The position numbers and the translations under genes are program-made. From Ailurus styani (Eukaryota > Chordata > Mammalia > Carnivora > Ailuridae): a stretch of 64,000 nt of DNA. Shown in pieces: positions 1 to 12,329 of this stretch. The stretch is taken from contig LNAC01000032.1 in NCBI GenBank assembly GCA_002007465.1, positions 7,432,519 to 7,496,518 on the forward strand. The letters are read 5' to 3'. The first letter of the stretch is position 1; every line of letters starts with the position of its first letter. Below the pieces are notes generated by a model. The model searched no databases, was not told the DNA's origin, and saw only the letters and a list, made by a program, of their open reading frames with translations.

Positions 1-210
1 CTCTGTCTCATTTCCATCTTCCAGATTTCCCAAGAGACTTTCTCATCGGTGGAATGTATATATCATACATAACACCTTCCTGCTGGGGAGACTGACAAAT
101 GCATAGTTTGTCTCCCAGGCCCTTTAATACAGGGGGCTTCATAGAAGGGGATGAAAATGGATGCTAAGTCCACATCTAGCACACTTAGTCTGTTTTGTGT
201 GTGTGTATGT

Positions 211-402
211 TTAAAGATTTTATTTATTAGTGAGAAAGAGAGAGAGAGAGAGAGAGAGAGCACACAAGCCTAGGGGAGAGGCAGAGGGAGAAGCGGACTC
301 CTTGCTGAGTAGGAAGCCCAATACAGGGCTCGATCCCAGGACCCTGAGATCATGATCTGAGCCAAAGGCAGATGCTTAACCGACTGAGCCACCCAGGTGC
401 CC
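211..402 (-). mobile_element. Can-SINE, tRNA-derived
   Basis: On the minus strand the element starts GGGCACCTGGGTGGCTCAG and continues through the GGCTCAGATCATGATCTCAGG box. It ends in a (CT)n run and a poly-T/A-rich tail on the low-coordinate side. No clear target-site duplication was found, partly because a TG-rich run abuts the tail. Confidence 0.9.
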
Positions 403-724
403 TGATTCTGAAGACTCATGATAACCTCCTCTAAGTTTTTTAGGAAGGTAAACAAAAACATCAGGAAAACTTCTTCAAACTATTCTACATTCATAAGTGT
501 CTAAAGTTGAACTTTGTCAGAATACGAAACAGGCCTCCATGGACAAAAGGGGTTTAGACATATAATCCAAAATTCATTTTTAAATAAAATTTTATCTTCT
601 GTATTTAGTAGAAGGAGAAATATTACCGTCTTGATTATAATGTTCCTGATGACACTGAATCCAACTTTACTTACTTGCTTGTTGTATTTCGAGATAACAG
701 ATGAAAGATACTGATGCTGATGAT

Positions 725-895
725 AATTCAATGTTTATTGAGCATTTACTAAGTTTTAGGTTTTTCATAAACATAGCTTTTTAAATTTTCACAACTACCC
801 AGTGAAATGGCATGCTATTCACTCCATTTTACCATGAGGAAACTGAGAATTACATTAATTACCTTGTCCAATGTCATATAACCCACCAAATTATT
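725..895 (+). repeat. MIR fragment
   Basis: It shows the MIR core order: TTTATTGAGCATTTACTA, then CATTTTACCATGAGGAAACTGAG, then a CCTTGTCCAATGTCATATAAC end. It is diverged and old. Confidence 0.7.
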
Positions 896-2424
896 CTGTC
901 TTCTCTATCTTCATAAATACTGTCATCTACCAAATTTCTCAAGTCAGAACATTCAGGTATCACCCATAACTGTTCTGTGATTTACAGAACACCTCATTTT
1001 ACCACATTGGGACAAATTGTCAATGTTTTGTGAAGGTGCTTAAGGCTCCTTAGTGTGACGATAGGTGCTTTCACTAAGTACCAGGCATGAATGCCAAAGC
1101 AGCATCAGTTCATACTTCCTGGAATCCCTTGTCCTTCTTTTGCTCAAATGAAGAAAAGAGAAAGTGCTAGGGACAAAATTATACCCCCTTTATTATAGAT
1201 ATATCCCTGATATATCCATACCTTGAGAAATGAAAGAGACAATCCATAAGAAATTGTTGGTTAATTTGCTGAAAGCTAATTTCTCTAAGAGTCACTTCTT
1301 ACTACACAGGGCAAAAGGGCTGAGAAAAACTATCCCACTAGTTTCCATAGACACAGAAATTGCTTCAGCATTTACTATATTTCAGTGCACAACATTTCCA
1401 AATGGTCTTACTCCATTTCTGTGTGGAGCCAAGCTTGATGTTGATTTGAAGATGTACAAAGAATTATACAGAAATTACAGTGCTTTACTCTGAAACATGT
1501 TTACTAATTCATTTGAAGACAAGTGATCTTCACTCTGACTGAAACTGACTTTGGTTATTTGCAAAAGTCAGAATGTAGTATTTCACTTTATGCTAACCAA
1601 GTGCAAATCCTGAATGCCAAATAAGTATTGTGCATGCCACCACTCCTGTCACCCCCTGACATCATCCATCTGGGGCAAACATCTTTAATTGATCTTGACA
1701 CAGTTTTCCGTCGAACTCAGGTTTCAGGCTCCTTCTAAACACATCCTTCAGCCAGTTTTTCTTTTACCATTAAGTAGGAAATGAGGCCAGTTTACATTTA
1801 CACACAATGTAAGTCAGTAGTTTTCAAACTGTATAGATTTCTTTATTTCAGGATTACTTAATCTTCAGTACTTGGATGTCTAATACGCTATTCTAAAAGG
1901 GACTAAAATAAATAGAGCTTTCTAATGTCACTTGATCACAGAGCTCCCCTACCCCCCCTTTTTTGTACAGAGCCCCTTTTTAATGCAATATCCATGAGTT
2001 CTTTGTAACACAACTTGGGAAACACTGCTGTAGTACTTTGTCACTGATGGGTTTTTCCACTGAGGCTTTTGATCTTTCTGGGAGATCCGGTGGTCATTCA
2101 ACACCTTGTAATCATTGTTTTTAAAAATGATATAGATTTGAGTCAGATGCTTTAAGTCTGTGCCTAAGAGCCAGTTAAATAATGAGCCAGCTCAGTTTAT
2201 CACAACAATATTCACATTTCAAAGAGGATTATTCTCTTGCAAACTGTCTTCCTTGGTCAAAATGTTCTAAACACTCATACCTCATTTAAGTAGACTGACC
2301 ACATATTCTAGCTTACGCCTAGGGTAGTCTCAGTTTATGCTTGCTTTTCTATTGTGATCATTAACACTATTCTATTTTACCATCAAAAATGTCCTCTTTG
2401 GATGATAAATTAATTAATAATCTC

Positions 2425-2615
2425 CTTACATTTAATTCTCAAACAATCTATGCTAACATTGGTATTATTACCTCCATTTGCCAATGATAAAATTGTGCTC
2501 AATAAGACTGAAAACTGGCTTGGTTTTGCACAGCCAGGACATAGCTGAACCAATATTCAAACTAGATCAGTTTTACCTCAAAGCTCACGCTCTTGAATGA
2601 AGTACTGCACTGGTT
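2425..2615 (+). repeat. MIR fragment
   Basis: It has a diverged MIR pattern: TTTAATTCTCAAACAA, CTCCATTTGCCAATGATAAA and GCACAGCCAGGACATAGCTG, in the order of the MIR 3' half. Confidence 0.6.
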
Positions 2616-3363
2616 GTATAAATATCTGATGTCATTTAATAACCATGAAATTATATAAGATGTATTTATTGTCTACATTTTGAAGATGAAAATATAGAGG
2701 TAATCATATGCTATAATTTATAAATTTGAGGTATATTGTATTGAGAATCTTATCTTTTGTTGTCTTTTATATGGTAATCCCTGCCTTTGAAGGTTAGCCC
2801 CCCAAAAAGGCAGGCCAAAATGGCTAGCAAGAACAGCTACAGAAAGGGCTGTAAGTAGGGCCGCATACTAGCTCTGGGCCAATCAGCTGGGATTTGGTAG
2901 ATCAAGTCACGGTGCAGATCTCTCTCTTAAATATTTACCCATTTAGAATAGCAATATGTAGTAAAATTCAGGTAAGTCCAAGTTATTAAAATCAGACCCT
3001 TTCACATTATAGGGAACCAGAAGGACCTCATATGAGCTAATACTTAGTGTACAAATAGGATATAATGATGACTCAAGGTACAAGATGATTCTTATTAGAA
3101 TACTGATAACAGTCTCATTTTCTAAAAGCTGGAGTCACCATTGGAAGAATAACTGAATGTTAGATTTATGAAAATATATTGAAGTCATCCATTCTTTTGA
3201 GTATTTAATGATCCATTTAAGCTTAAGCTATATGCACTTCAAAACAAAGCCATTCATTGTGCTATCATAGGGGTTTCCACACTCAGAAAATTCTGTATAA
3301 AGCTGTTTTTATTTTAATAACATTCTTTTAAGTGTTAATCCCATTCTACTGTCTAGTCTAGAT

Positions 3364-3570
3364 CAGGGTTTCTCCACCTTGGCACTATTGACATTTTTGG
3401 ACTGGTTAATTTGTTGCCTTGTGAATTATGGGACATTTATTAGCATCACTTGTCTCTACACACTAGATGCCAGAAGCACCTTCTCCATAGTCATGACAAT
3501 ACAAAATGTTGCCAGATACTGTCAAAAGTCTGGGGAAAGGGAAGCAAAATTCCCCAGTTAGGAACCACTG
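3364..3570 (-). mobile_element. MER5A hAT-Charlie element
   Basis: Both ends resemble the MER5A terminal inverted repeats (CAGGGTTTCTCCACCTTGGC at one end, GGAACCACTG at the other). The interior has the typical CACTAGATGCCAGAAGCACC and GTTGCCAGATA blocks. It is a non-autonomous DNA transposon, about 207 bp. The 60-codon ORF inside it is a chance frame. Confidence 0.8.
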
Positions 3571-5017
3571 GAATAAGTGCTTTCTCTATGTTAGCCTAGA
3601 AAATTGACAAGGTAGAAAATAAAGGAGTTAATATTAAACATAAAACTCTGATAACATTCAGTACCAGGTCAAATTTCCTTAGAAGTCAAGAGTTCTGGTA
3701 AATTTAACTTGGCCAAAGTTAGGAGTAATGGCTTGGAAACAAACATGACTTAAGAAAGAAATGATGGGAAAGATAAGGTATGTTAGCTACTGGTTGCTCA
3801 GGCTTCCGGAATCAGCACAAACTCTTCAAAAGATCATCCATGTAGGTCCTTCCTTTCTGGCAGTGGTTAAGGTTCTCTGAGAAATGCCCCGAATCTCCAA
3901 GGAAAGTCCACACCTTTCTATTTCCTTGCCCTTTGCCCTGTCCTCTCATCTCTTCTAGCATGAATGTAAAGCTTCTGTTGTGGGTCTCAAAATTAATGAA
4001 CAGTATTCTACTTGTTAGGGATGGAATCCAGAAATGACAAAAACACTTTTCCATGGGACATTTTCAGTTGGGGGGTCACTCCTAAATTTGAATTAGTCTT
4101 CCTCCACACTTGCATTCTCTCTACTTTTCATCTCATCCTCCAGTGCAATAGGTAATGATATGGATATCGGCCAAAGTATCTCAGGAAAGAGGCTATTAAA
4201 GGGGCTTTTGGCCATAGTTTTAATCCAAGTTCACTCAGTTCATAAGGGCAGTATTTAGAGGCCCTGATTTTCAATTTCCATCTATGTTAAAGACCTGAAT
4301 AATATTCAAGCCTCATCTTCCTCTTTCACTCTTAATTAAGTCTCAGGTAAGAGGTAATCCAATGGGTTTATAATTAGAAACGTTGACATTTTACCTGTCA
4401 CTGGATTTCACGCTTTTAATAAGAATAAAGCCATTGATAAAATAGTAGGGATCAGTCACAGGCCAATATAGAGGTTTCTACTTTAGAGATGAGACGTATA
4501 TTTGAATTTAGAGATATAGAAAATTATATAAAGACAGTCGGTTTTTCTATTGCTTTTCTGAACTCTTTGGGTGGGAAAACCCACATACATGGGGGATTTG
4601 TAATCATCGTTTGGATAATAATTAATCACTGTGTGTGGAAGGGCATGCCATATCTCAAAAGCTTGGATGTGAAACTATAGACTAGATTTCCAAATGTCAT
4701 AATTAAAGCATTGTCTGTTAGGGATGAATCAAATGTCTCTATTATTTTTTAAAACTTGAGCTTATTTGAGAATGTTAATAGTCATGAGAAACCTGTGATC
4801 AATGTTTTGCAGAATCACTTTAAATAGATAGTCTTATCACTGTTTAGAAGCTAGAAAAAATCATTTGTGTGTTTACTTTGTGGGGCTTAACCAGTGAAAT
4901 TAAATGAGTTTAAAATTTTTTTCTGGACCCTTTTTTTTTGTAAACTGGTGAGCAGAAGAATTTAATGGTTAGTTATTATATACTTATTTTGGAAAGTCAG
5001 ACATAGTTTTAAACAAT

Positions 5018-5978
5018 TTTATTTGCAGGAATCATACATGGAAAATCATAGAATGATAAAACTGCTCTATTCTAAGCTAGTAAGTTGTTTCTAAGAAATA
5101 GGTTGCTGAAATTGTAAGCCTTTTAATAAAGAATGTAGGTTGTTGAAATGTATATTAGAGATATAGAAAGTTAAAAAAATATTCTCAAGGTTATATGCAA
5201 ATAGGCACTAACTAAGGGAAGGTTTCTGAAAACATGAGGTGACAATAATAATTAGAGCTTTGAATGTCAGAAATTCAGGAAATGGACCAGCCACTTAAAA
5301 GGCAAATATGTATGAAACAAATTCGCATTTTCATAGTCATTCTAAGACAGAGGAGTCAACTGTTAAGGTTAGTGCTTCAAACAGGTACAATAACTTTGCT
5401 ACAGAGCATTTGACTTCTCTGCTCTTGTTTTCCTTTAACTTTCAAAATGGGAAACAGCTACTTCAGTGGCAAAATGCATTGTGAAATGCAGAATTGTCAA
5501 ACAATGCAACTGCTCTATAGCATTCAATTTGAATCTTGATATATCTATCTGAAGCAAGTTAATGCCAATAAATTGTGGCAAAAAGAAATTACAAAATCCA
5601 GAGGTTTGCTTCTGCTTTCACAGTATGCTATTTTCCCTGAAGACAGCAGGCAATCCAAATGCAAGCTTACTTCACTCAGAAAGCACAGTGTCTGCAGATT
5701 TTTGGGTTTCATTATAATAACCTGAAAGTGAGATCATAGGAAATGTATTAGTGAATAATAGATCATCAATTGAAATTGATTAGCTAGCAAAAAATCACCC
5801 CATACATAAATCTTTCTAAGGAACAATCACCTTTAGCTTTAAAAATATACATGTTTATCATTTCAAGAGAAGACAATGAAATATTTAAAATATTCTGCTT
5901 GCTGGACAAATGATTCCTTCAAGTCTCTAATAAACCTGCTTTAAGCTTTCTGAAAAATATAGCTGATTTTTACCTTCT
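5018..5978 (-). other. BANK1: Probable BANK1 3' UTR with candidate poly(A) signals
   Basis: This is non-coding sequence directly after the TAA. The first canonical AATAAA on the minus strand is at 5023-5018 and a variant ATTAAA is at 5127-5122, which would give a 3' UTR of roughly 0.85-0.98 kb. No recognisable SINE lies inside the span, which suits a transcribed UTR. The end point is a guess without transcript data. Confidence 0.4.
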
Positions 5979-6038
5979 TTAGTAATCTTTCTTGCAACAG
6001 AAACCAAATTCCTTTTCAACTTGGAGTCGAGTAGGAAG
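5979..6038 (-). CDS. BANK1: BANK1 terminal coding exon and stop
   Basis: This is the last coding exon: 57 nt of sense codons plus TAA, entering in phase 0 after a very pyrimidine-rich acceptor (TTTTTCTTTTTCTTAG). It encodes LPTRLQVEKEFGFCCKKDY followed by stop. The QVEKEFGFCCKKD end is the BANK1 C-terminus; the last residue is Tyr here, where I recall His in human. The twin cysteines and terminal basic residues are kept. The TAA lies at 5981-5979 and the 3' UTR continues to lower coordinates. Confidence 0.93.
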   Translation of the reverse strand, partial: LPTRLQVEKEFGFCCKKDY

Positions 6039-7262
6039 CTAAGAAAAAGAAAAAGATAGAGCTAGCATTTCTCCATTTTAAGGTTAAACAAATACGATTA
6101 AGTCATAGTTGCCTTTTGTAGGAAAAGAGCTTCATAGAGGGAACTGGCAAGACATTCCTCCATCTTAAAAGGAAAGAAGCATTGTAAAGCTCACCAAAGT
6201 CCTTGAGTTCAAATTTTATTTCCATTTTGAGGGAGAATAGCTCAAGTGCTCAGAATGTATATTCTTTTTCTCTTACCCCAAATATTGTTCTCCAAAAATA
6301 TGCTGTGGTTATGTAGTCATTCAGATCTTGTAGAAGGATCTTTGTTTGACCAGGATATTTTCATAAACTCAGAGGCCTCGGTGGTATCCCATGATTCTGC
6401 TACTGGCCAGTGAATTTAGTGGGTCCATATACTTTAGACTCTTTGGTCTATAGCACACTGGTTGTCACAGAATGGTCCAGAAATACAAATCTGTCCATCA
6501 GTTCTTAAGGGTAAATGACTTCAAGGATTCCTTATGATTTACTCAAAACATAGGAGAGCTTAAAGGGTTATTAAAAATTAGTTTATTATGAGAACTTACC
6601 AAGGGCTCTAATTCTGGATTTTAGCAAGAAATCCAGCTGCTGCATGATCCTGGGTCATAGTGAAAATTTCCTATATCACATATGTAGATAGTTGGAATAA
6701 CATGCTTGTTTTTGTGGTCAGGACATTATCAGTGTTGCCATGAACTAGTCTTAGTTCTCAATGGCTGCTCTCTTTGCTTCATGTTATTTTTAGCTTCTTG
6801 TTAGCAATTCATTTTCAGTTAACTGTACATGTGAAGTGATGCTATTTACATTAACAATGTTTTGGGGTTACATTTTCCTCAGCTAGACTTTAAGGACAGT
6901 ATACATTGTGATCCAAATAGACTCATCATATTACTATTGCTAAAAAACAGAACAACACAAAACAAAAAAACATGTATCCATCACTCCTCTAAGATTTATT
7001 TGGAGTGTACGTGGTAAATTCAGCCATACTTTGGCCTTGGCGCCTTTTTCTTTTGAGTTCCTTTTTTGCTTTTTTTCCTAAATCGTCAATTTCCCTAAAT
7101 TACTACTCATTCAGTAATTTGCACACAAAAGCTGATGTAATCTATTTTGATCATATTTGTTAAAATGTTTCCAAACATAAGATAGAAGGCTCTTAAATTC
7201 TTTCTCAACAAAGTTCTTTTTTTTTTTTTCATTTTATAAAAATTAACATAAATACAACCTAC
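6039..7262. other. Intron between the last two BANK1 exons
   Basis: This 1.2 kb intron is AT-rich. I see no recognisable transposon in it apart from short A-rich runs near 6950-6970. Confidence 0.6.
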
Positions 7263-7318
7263 CTTATTGCGGAAGGGTATGTTATGTAACAAATTTTCTT
7301 TGCGGGCATTTTCATTAC
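7263..7318 (-). CDS. BANK1: BANK1 small coding exon, diverged
   Basis: This 56-nt exon is phase 1 in and phase 0 out. The acceptor is ATATTTCTAG and the donor is AAG|GTAGGT. It encodes GNENARKENLLHNIPFRNK (19 residues). It is less conserved than its neighbours but has the right length, phases and anchor residues (G.E.A..EN....N..F.NK pattern) for the segment before the C-terminal LP..PQVEKEF block. A moderate poly-pyrimidine run on the plus strand lies close to the exon. It is the least certain of the nine exons by sequence, but the frame would not close without a 2 mod 3 exon here. Confidence 0.8.
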
Positions 7319-8338
7319 CTAGAAATATAAACTCTGTTACTATTTCTTCTGTCTTTCATGTATTTAATGATTTATTTATTCAGCACTTTTAAAAAATGAT
7401 ACATGCTCTGAGTAGGATATGGGTAAAGGGAAAAATTACCAAAGAGATAGAAAGGGGCATTTTGAAAAGGAGCACGTGGCAAGTATGCTATTAATGTCTC
7501 CTCCCCATATAGTTGATGGTAGGATGCTGAGGGGTTGCTTCTGCTCAAACACAATCTATCACCTTTGAATAACAACCCCGACTAGATTATGCCGCCACCA
7601 TCTTCTTCATTTTCTCCCCATTTATTGCGACCAGCCAATTGCAAAGTACGCTTTTTAATGAAAACTTGGTCCTACTGCTCCCCATTGGCCACTGCTCCTC
7701 CTGCCTTTACCACAGGCTTTCCATTTTCCATTCCAGCCATGTGGCTCGCTTCCATCACTCTTCTCCGTTCCCACAGTCACTGCTTTGGTTCGGGCTGTAG
7801 GCGTGGCACCTAGGTTAGTCAGAGCTCCCAGCTGGCCTCTGGACCCTCTTGACCCTTCTGCACGCACTCCTCCCCACCACACTAAAGTGAATCACCCTCT
7901 CCAGTGTTATTCCTGTTATTTCATTTCCTGTATCAGTAACTCCCACTTATCAAGCATCAGCTCCCATTTATACATCATCATCAGTCTTCATAGCAATCCC
8001 TAAGGTAGAAGTCTGGTCTCCATTTTACATATGAGGAAACCGAGGTCTAAAGAGTTTAAGTGGTTTGCCAAAGGTGGTAACTGGTGAGCTATGAAGGGCC
8101 GGGTCCATCAGGGTTTGAAGCACATGTTTCTTTTACTGGGTAACAATGCCTCCACATTGGTATTCCAGAATCACCTCCAAGTTATTTTGGATGTCAAGTG
8201 GTTTTGCATATACATAGAAAATCGATATGAATTTTTGCCCTGACCTGCCTAATCCCATAAGGTTTACGTTAATATTGAAACTAGTTTACCATGTACTTTT
8301 TTGTAGTCTGAAAGTCTTAGTAAATACCAAAAACTTAC
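7319..8338. other. BANK1 intron with MIR
   Basis: This 1.0 kb intron contains a GC-richer patch (about 7580-7900) with overlapping chance ORFs on both strands, followed by a MIR (7925-8155). Confidence 0.6.
7925..8155 (+). repeat. MIR
   Basis: It contains CTCCATTTTACATATGAGGA, AGAGTTTAAGTGGTTTGCCA and GGTAACTGGTGAGCTATGAA in MIR order. It ends about 185 nt from the microexon donor. Confidence 0.75.
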
Positions 8339-8368
8339 CATTTGGATGGTGCACAATGGTGAGTTTAC
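8339..8368 (-). CDS. BANK1: BANK1 30-nt microexon (KLTIVHHPN)
   Basis: This is a 30-nt exon, phase 1 on both sides, with a pyrimidine-rich acceptor (CTTTCTGTCTTCTAG) and a consensus donor (ATG|GTAAGT). Using the last base of the previous exon it encodes G, then KLTIVHHPN, and leaves one base for the next exon. The KLTIVHHP string is the expected BANK1 sequence at this point, and both splice sites fit the flanking phases exactly. Removing it deletes ten residues without a frameshift. It is far below the length that ORF tools report. Confidence 0.88.
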
Positions 8369-8679
8369 CTAGAAGACAGAAAGAGCACCTTCTATTGAGT
8401 TGCTCAATATTTATCTCAAACTTTGTTTCTTTTAATTGTTTGACTACTTCTTGTCTTTGATGTGACTATGAAATTTCACAGTCTGATTTAAAAAAATACC
8501 GATTTCCAGCCACAAAGTGTGAAACCATGTCTTTTGCTACTTTTGTCTTTTTTCCTTCTGATCCTTGTCCCAAGGTATTATGATTTTAGATATGTTAGAC
8601 ACTTAATAAAAGCTTGCTACTCTGCTTTGATTCTCCTAGTCTGAGCTACTCCATCCTTTTTTTGAATTAGCATTATTCA

Positions 8680-9440
8680 ATATGTATAGTACAACTCAAA
8701 CATTTTAAAGTCTATAGGTTTATGACTTTTGACAAATATATACAACCATATACCCATCACCCAGTTAGGATAGAGAACATTTCTCTCTACATAAAATTCC
8801 CTTGTGTCCCCTGACATCAATCCTCACTCCACCATTACCTCTAGTGACCCCAATCTGATTTCTATTGCTATAGATTAGTTTTATCTAGAATTCCAGATAA
8901 ATGGAATCCTAAACCATGAACTCCTTCATGTTTGGTATCTTTCACTTAGCATGATATCTGTGAGATTCACTCATGTTGTTGTGTGTAATAGTAGGCATTT
9001 CTTTCTATTGTTGAGTCATATTCTACTGTATGAATACACTACAGTATAATTATTTCTTCTATTGGACATTTGCTTTTTTTCTGGTTTGGCCATTATAAAT
9101 GAAACTGCTATGGATTTTGTGAGCAAGTCTTTGAATACACATAATGTTCTCCTTTTTTTTTTTTTTTAAATCCCTAGGAGTGGCTGGTCTAGGCCATAAA
9201 GTAGGTGCACATTTAACTATTCCAAAGTCATCGCACCCCTTTACACTTCCATTAGCAATGCATGCAATGCATATCCATTATTTCAAAGCTGAATCACTTC
9301 ATTTTGGCAATACCTAAAAATTCTAGCCATTATATTTGGTGTATATTGATATCTCATTTAGTTTAATTTGCATTTTCCTCATGATTAATGCCATTGAGCA
9401 TATTTTCATGTGATAATTGGCCATTTGCTTTTATAAACTA
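8680..9440 (-). mobile_element. L1 3' segment (old, L1M type)
   Basis: Antisense landmarks of an old L1 3' end appear in order: ATACCCATCACCCAGTTAGG, AGATAAATGGAATCCTAAAC, GTTGAGTCATATTCTACTGT, CCTAGGAGTGGCTGGTC and TAATTGGCCATTTGC. It is non-functional and riddled with stops. Confidence 0.75.
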
Positions 9441-10868
9441 AGACCTAGGTGTGAGGTGTGCTCATTGGTGCTGGACTGTCATTGCTTCTAGGCCTTTTCA
9501 GCAGACAGGGCTAAAGAAATACATATGTTTATACATACAACTCTATTTCTACATCTATTTGTAATATATATATTAACAAACATGAATTGCTACATTTACT
9601 TTCAATTCCAGTCTAGAACCACAAGATTCATTTGAACCTTCCTTCTTTCCTTAGTAGTTACTCTTCTCTTTGATAATAGGAAGGCTGGCTCTTACTACCT
9701 GTAATACATTTATTTATTTACTCAATCCTCGAATATACAAGTGGTAGTTTTGAAATTGCTAAACTATATCCATATAGAGAAATAAACCTAACTGGAGTAT
9801 AGAATGCATTTTTATGTATGATTTTTTTCCTTTAATTTCTATCCTTGGAATATACTGTTTTCTAAATTTATTTATTTATGCCTCCTTTCAGTGTGGATAT
9901 GTTATGTATCTGTAACACCTGTAGGTTCATTTTCTTCTGCTTTTATTGCCTCCTTCCTAGCCTCATCTTTGTTGAATATGTAAAATATTGTGTTCAGAGG
10001 AGTATAATTTTTTTTTGCTTTGTAAGTTTTGTTTTTTAATTAATTTGTTCTTTTTATCTAAGTTGTTAAATGTATTGGCAAAGAATTAATTATATTTCCT
10101 TAGTATCTTTTTAATATCTCTAAGATCTGTTGTGATAGCCTCACTTTACTTTCCTGATTAGTAACTCTTGTTTTCTCTTTTTTCCAGTTCATATTTGTCA
10201 TGGTTAACTAATTTTTGATTTTGTTCATTTTTCTATTGTTCATCTCTTTCATTCTTTATTGATTTTTAATCTGATCTTTCTAGTTTTTCCTCTTACCTCT
10301 TCTTGAATTGAGTTTGCTTTTTATTTTCCAGTTTCCTGAAGTGGAAATATAGATCACTGATCTTAACCTTTTCCTCTTTCTACTACAATATTTATAGCCA
10401 TAAGCTTACCTTGAAATACTATTTTAGTTGCATTCCACATATTTTGATATGCTGTGTTTTCATTATCATTCAGGTTGAAATATTTTCTTGTGATTTCTTA
10501 TTTGGCCTATGGGTTATTTTGAAATGTACTTAATTCCTAAGGATTTTGAGAGATTTCTGATTTCTTAATTAAATTCTAATTTCTTTCTGTCATGGTAAGA
10601 GTATATAAGATTTCAAAAGGCTGAGATCTTTTGGAGAACCTATTCTGAAGATTTCAATCTTTTGAAACTTATTGAAACTTTTTAAATATCCTAGCATATG
10701 TTCTATTTTGATAAACCTTCCATGTATACCTCAAACATGTATTCTAATTTTTTTCCATGTCGTGTTATGTAAATATCAATAGATTCTTTATTTATTCACT
10801 TCTTAAAACCATATTTTTTTTTTTATTTAACTGTGGTTATAAGAGTTGTTTTAAAGTTTTTGTCTGTT

Positions 10869-11057
10869 GGGCGCCTGGGTGGCTCAGTGGGTTAAAGCCT
10901 CTGCTTTTGGCTCAGGTCATGATCTCAGGGTCCTGGGATCGAGGCCCGCATCGGGCTCTCTGCTCAGCGGGGAGCCTGCTTCCCCCTCTCTCTCTGCCTG
11001 CCTCTCTGCCTCCTTGTGATCTCTCTCCTGCTGTGAAATAAATAAAATTAAAAAAAA
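10869..11057 (+). mobile_element. Can-SINE with perfect 16-bp TSD
   Basis: It is full length, from GGGCGCCTGGGTGGCTCAGT to an A-run. The target site AAAGTTTTTGTCTGTT is duplicated exactly at 10853-10868 and 11058-11073. The GTGGGTTAAAGCCTCTGC head and the TGCCTGCCTCTCTGCC body are of the mustelid-like subtype, so it is a relatively young insertion. Confidence 0.97.
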
Positions 11058-11096
11058 AAAGTTTTTGTCTGTTAAGATCAACAATGGGACCATTTT

Positions 11097-11315
11097 TTAA
11101 ATTATTTATTTATTTATTTATTTACTTTAAGAGTTTATTTATTTATTTGATAGAGAGAGAGAGATCACAAGTAGGCAGAGAGGCAAGCAGAGAGAGACGG
11201 GGAAGTAGGCTCCCTGGTGAGCAGGGAGCCCGATTTGGGGCTCAGTCCCAGGACTCTGAGATCATGACCTGAGCCAAAGGCAGAGGCTTAACCCACTGAG
11301 TCACCCAGGTGCCCC
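11097..11315 (-). mobile_element. Can-SINE with 13-bp TSD
   Basis: It is a full-length minus-strand SINE with an expanded (ATTT)n tail. The target site ATGGGACCATTTT is repeated at 11084-11096 and 11316-11328. It lies about 40 bp from the plus-strand SINE at 10869, forming an inverted pair. Confidence 0.96.
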
Positions 11316-12329
11316 ATGGGACCATTTTAGATGCAATTTTTATTGATGGCTTTTTCTTTCTATGGATTACATTTATATCTTTGTATATCTTCCTTTTTTT
11401 AAAAAAAATTGCATACTGGACATTATAGACAAACAGTTGTATATTCTGGATTCTGTACTATTCCTCTAATAAGTAATAAGTGTAGGTTCTCATTTTAGCA
11501 GGCAATTTAATGACTGGCATGAATTTGTATAGGCCTGGTTTTATGCTTTTTCCATGTTGACCTATATAGCCCACGGTGTTTTCTAAAGCCCTCAGTGCGA
11601 CTGAGCCTACAAACTCTGCCTTCCATGTGAACCTTATAGGGCCTTGGTTTTAGGCTTTGTTAAGGCAGGTCTAGAGGAGGTCCTCTAGAAGAGGAGTAAT
11701 GGTCTTTAATCATTAGATCTCTTGGGTGTCACAGCAGGATGCCAGGTGTTTTAACAAAGTGTTGAGGAGAGCTTTCCACTCTGACAGGGCAAGAACTCAA
11801 ACATCCCCAGTATGGCCTTTCCCTGATTCTGCTCATCTAGTGTCTGGTTTTGCTTTCACTGTCCCAGAAGCTGTTATCTTGTATGCCTGAGTGGTCTTGT
11901 CCTGCACATGTACAGCTCATCTCCTGGCCAGAGACTTGTGGCTTCTGAGGCTACCTCTCTACACAGCTATCTCCTCTTCAATGACCCACCCACACACATT
12001 CTAGAAACTTTGGCTTCCCTGAACTCTCGTCTTGTCCTCCTCATGTCAAAGGATTGCCTTGCTTTGCACAGACTATAGTCAGAAAATCAGTCTCCTGGGC
12101 AATCATTAGAGTCACCTTGTATATTTTGTCACTGGAATTAAGGCCTTAGGCTGGTAATTGCCTACTCCCTGAAATCAACTGCCTCATATTTTTGCCCAGT
12201 GTTAGAGTTCTGTAAAGTGGGAGGGTTTGTCAGGTACTACTTTTGGTTAGAAGGGGAACTAGCCAATTCCTAATTAAGACACCAATGATTAAAATCATTG
12301 ACTTTGGATTAAAAAAATAGTAAGCTGAA

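Larger units (their letters stand above)
1..5017. other. 3' flank of BANK1, no gene seen
   Basis: This stretch lies downstream of BANK1. It holds one Can-SINE (211-402), MIR fragments (about 725-895 and 2425-2615), a MER5A (3364-3570) and, near 1810-2035, a stretch resembling an old MER-class repeat that I could not assign. The remainder is AT-rich single-copy-looking sequence with only short chance ORFs. Confidence 0.6.
10060..11450 (-). mobile_element. L1 ORF2-like segment, interrupted by two SINEs
   Basis: The plus strand reads like an antisense L1 ORF2 interior, with TTATTGATTTTTAATCTGAT, GCATTCCACATATTTTGATA and TGTGATTTCTTATTTGGCC, and AAACTGGACATT-like sequence after the insertions. 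It is decayed. It may belong to the same element as 8680-9440, with about 600 bp of unassigned sequence between. Confidence 0.6.

Noticed and set aside
7589..8003. Overlapping ORFs in a GC-richer patch on both strands
   Set aside because: Considered as an extra BANK1 exon or a retrogene, but no frame continues BANK1 and no splice sites fit the required phase.
10757..11041. 94-codon plus-strand ORF
   Set aside because: Its second half is the translation of a Can-SINE (GWLSGLKPLLLAQVMISGSW type peptide), which recurs at other SINE copies.
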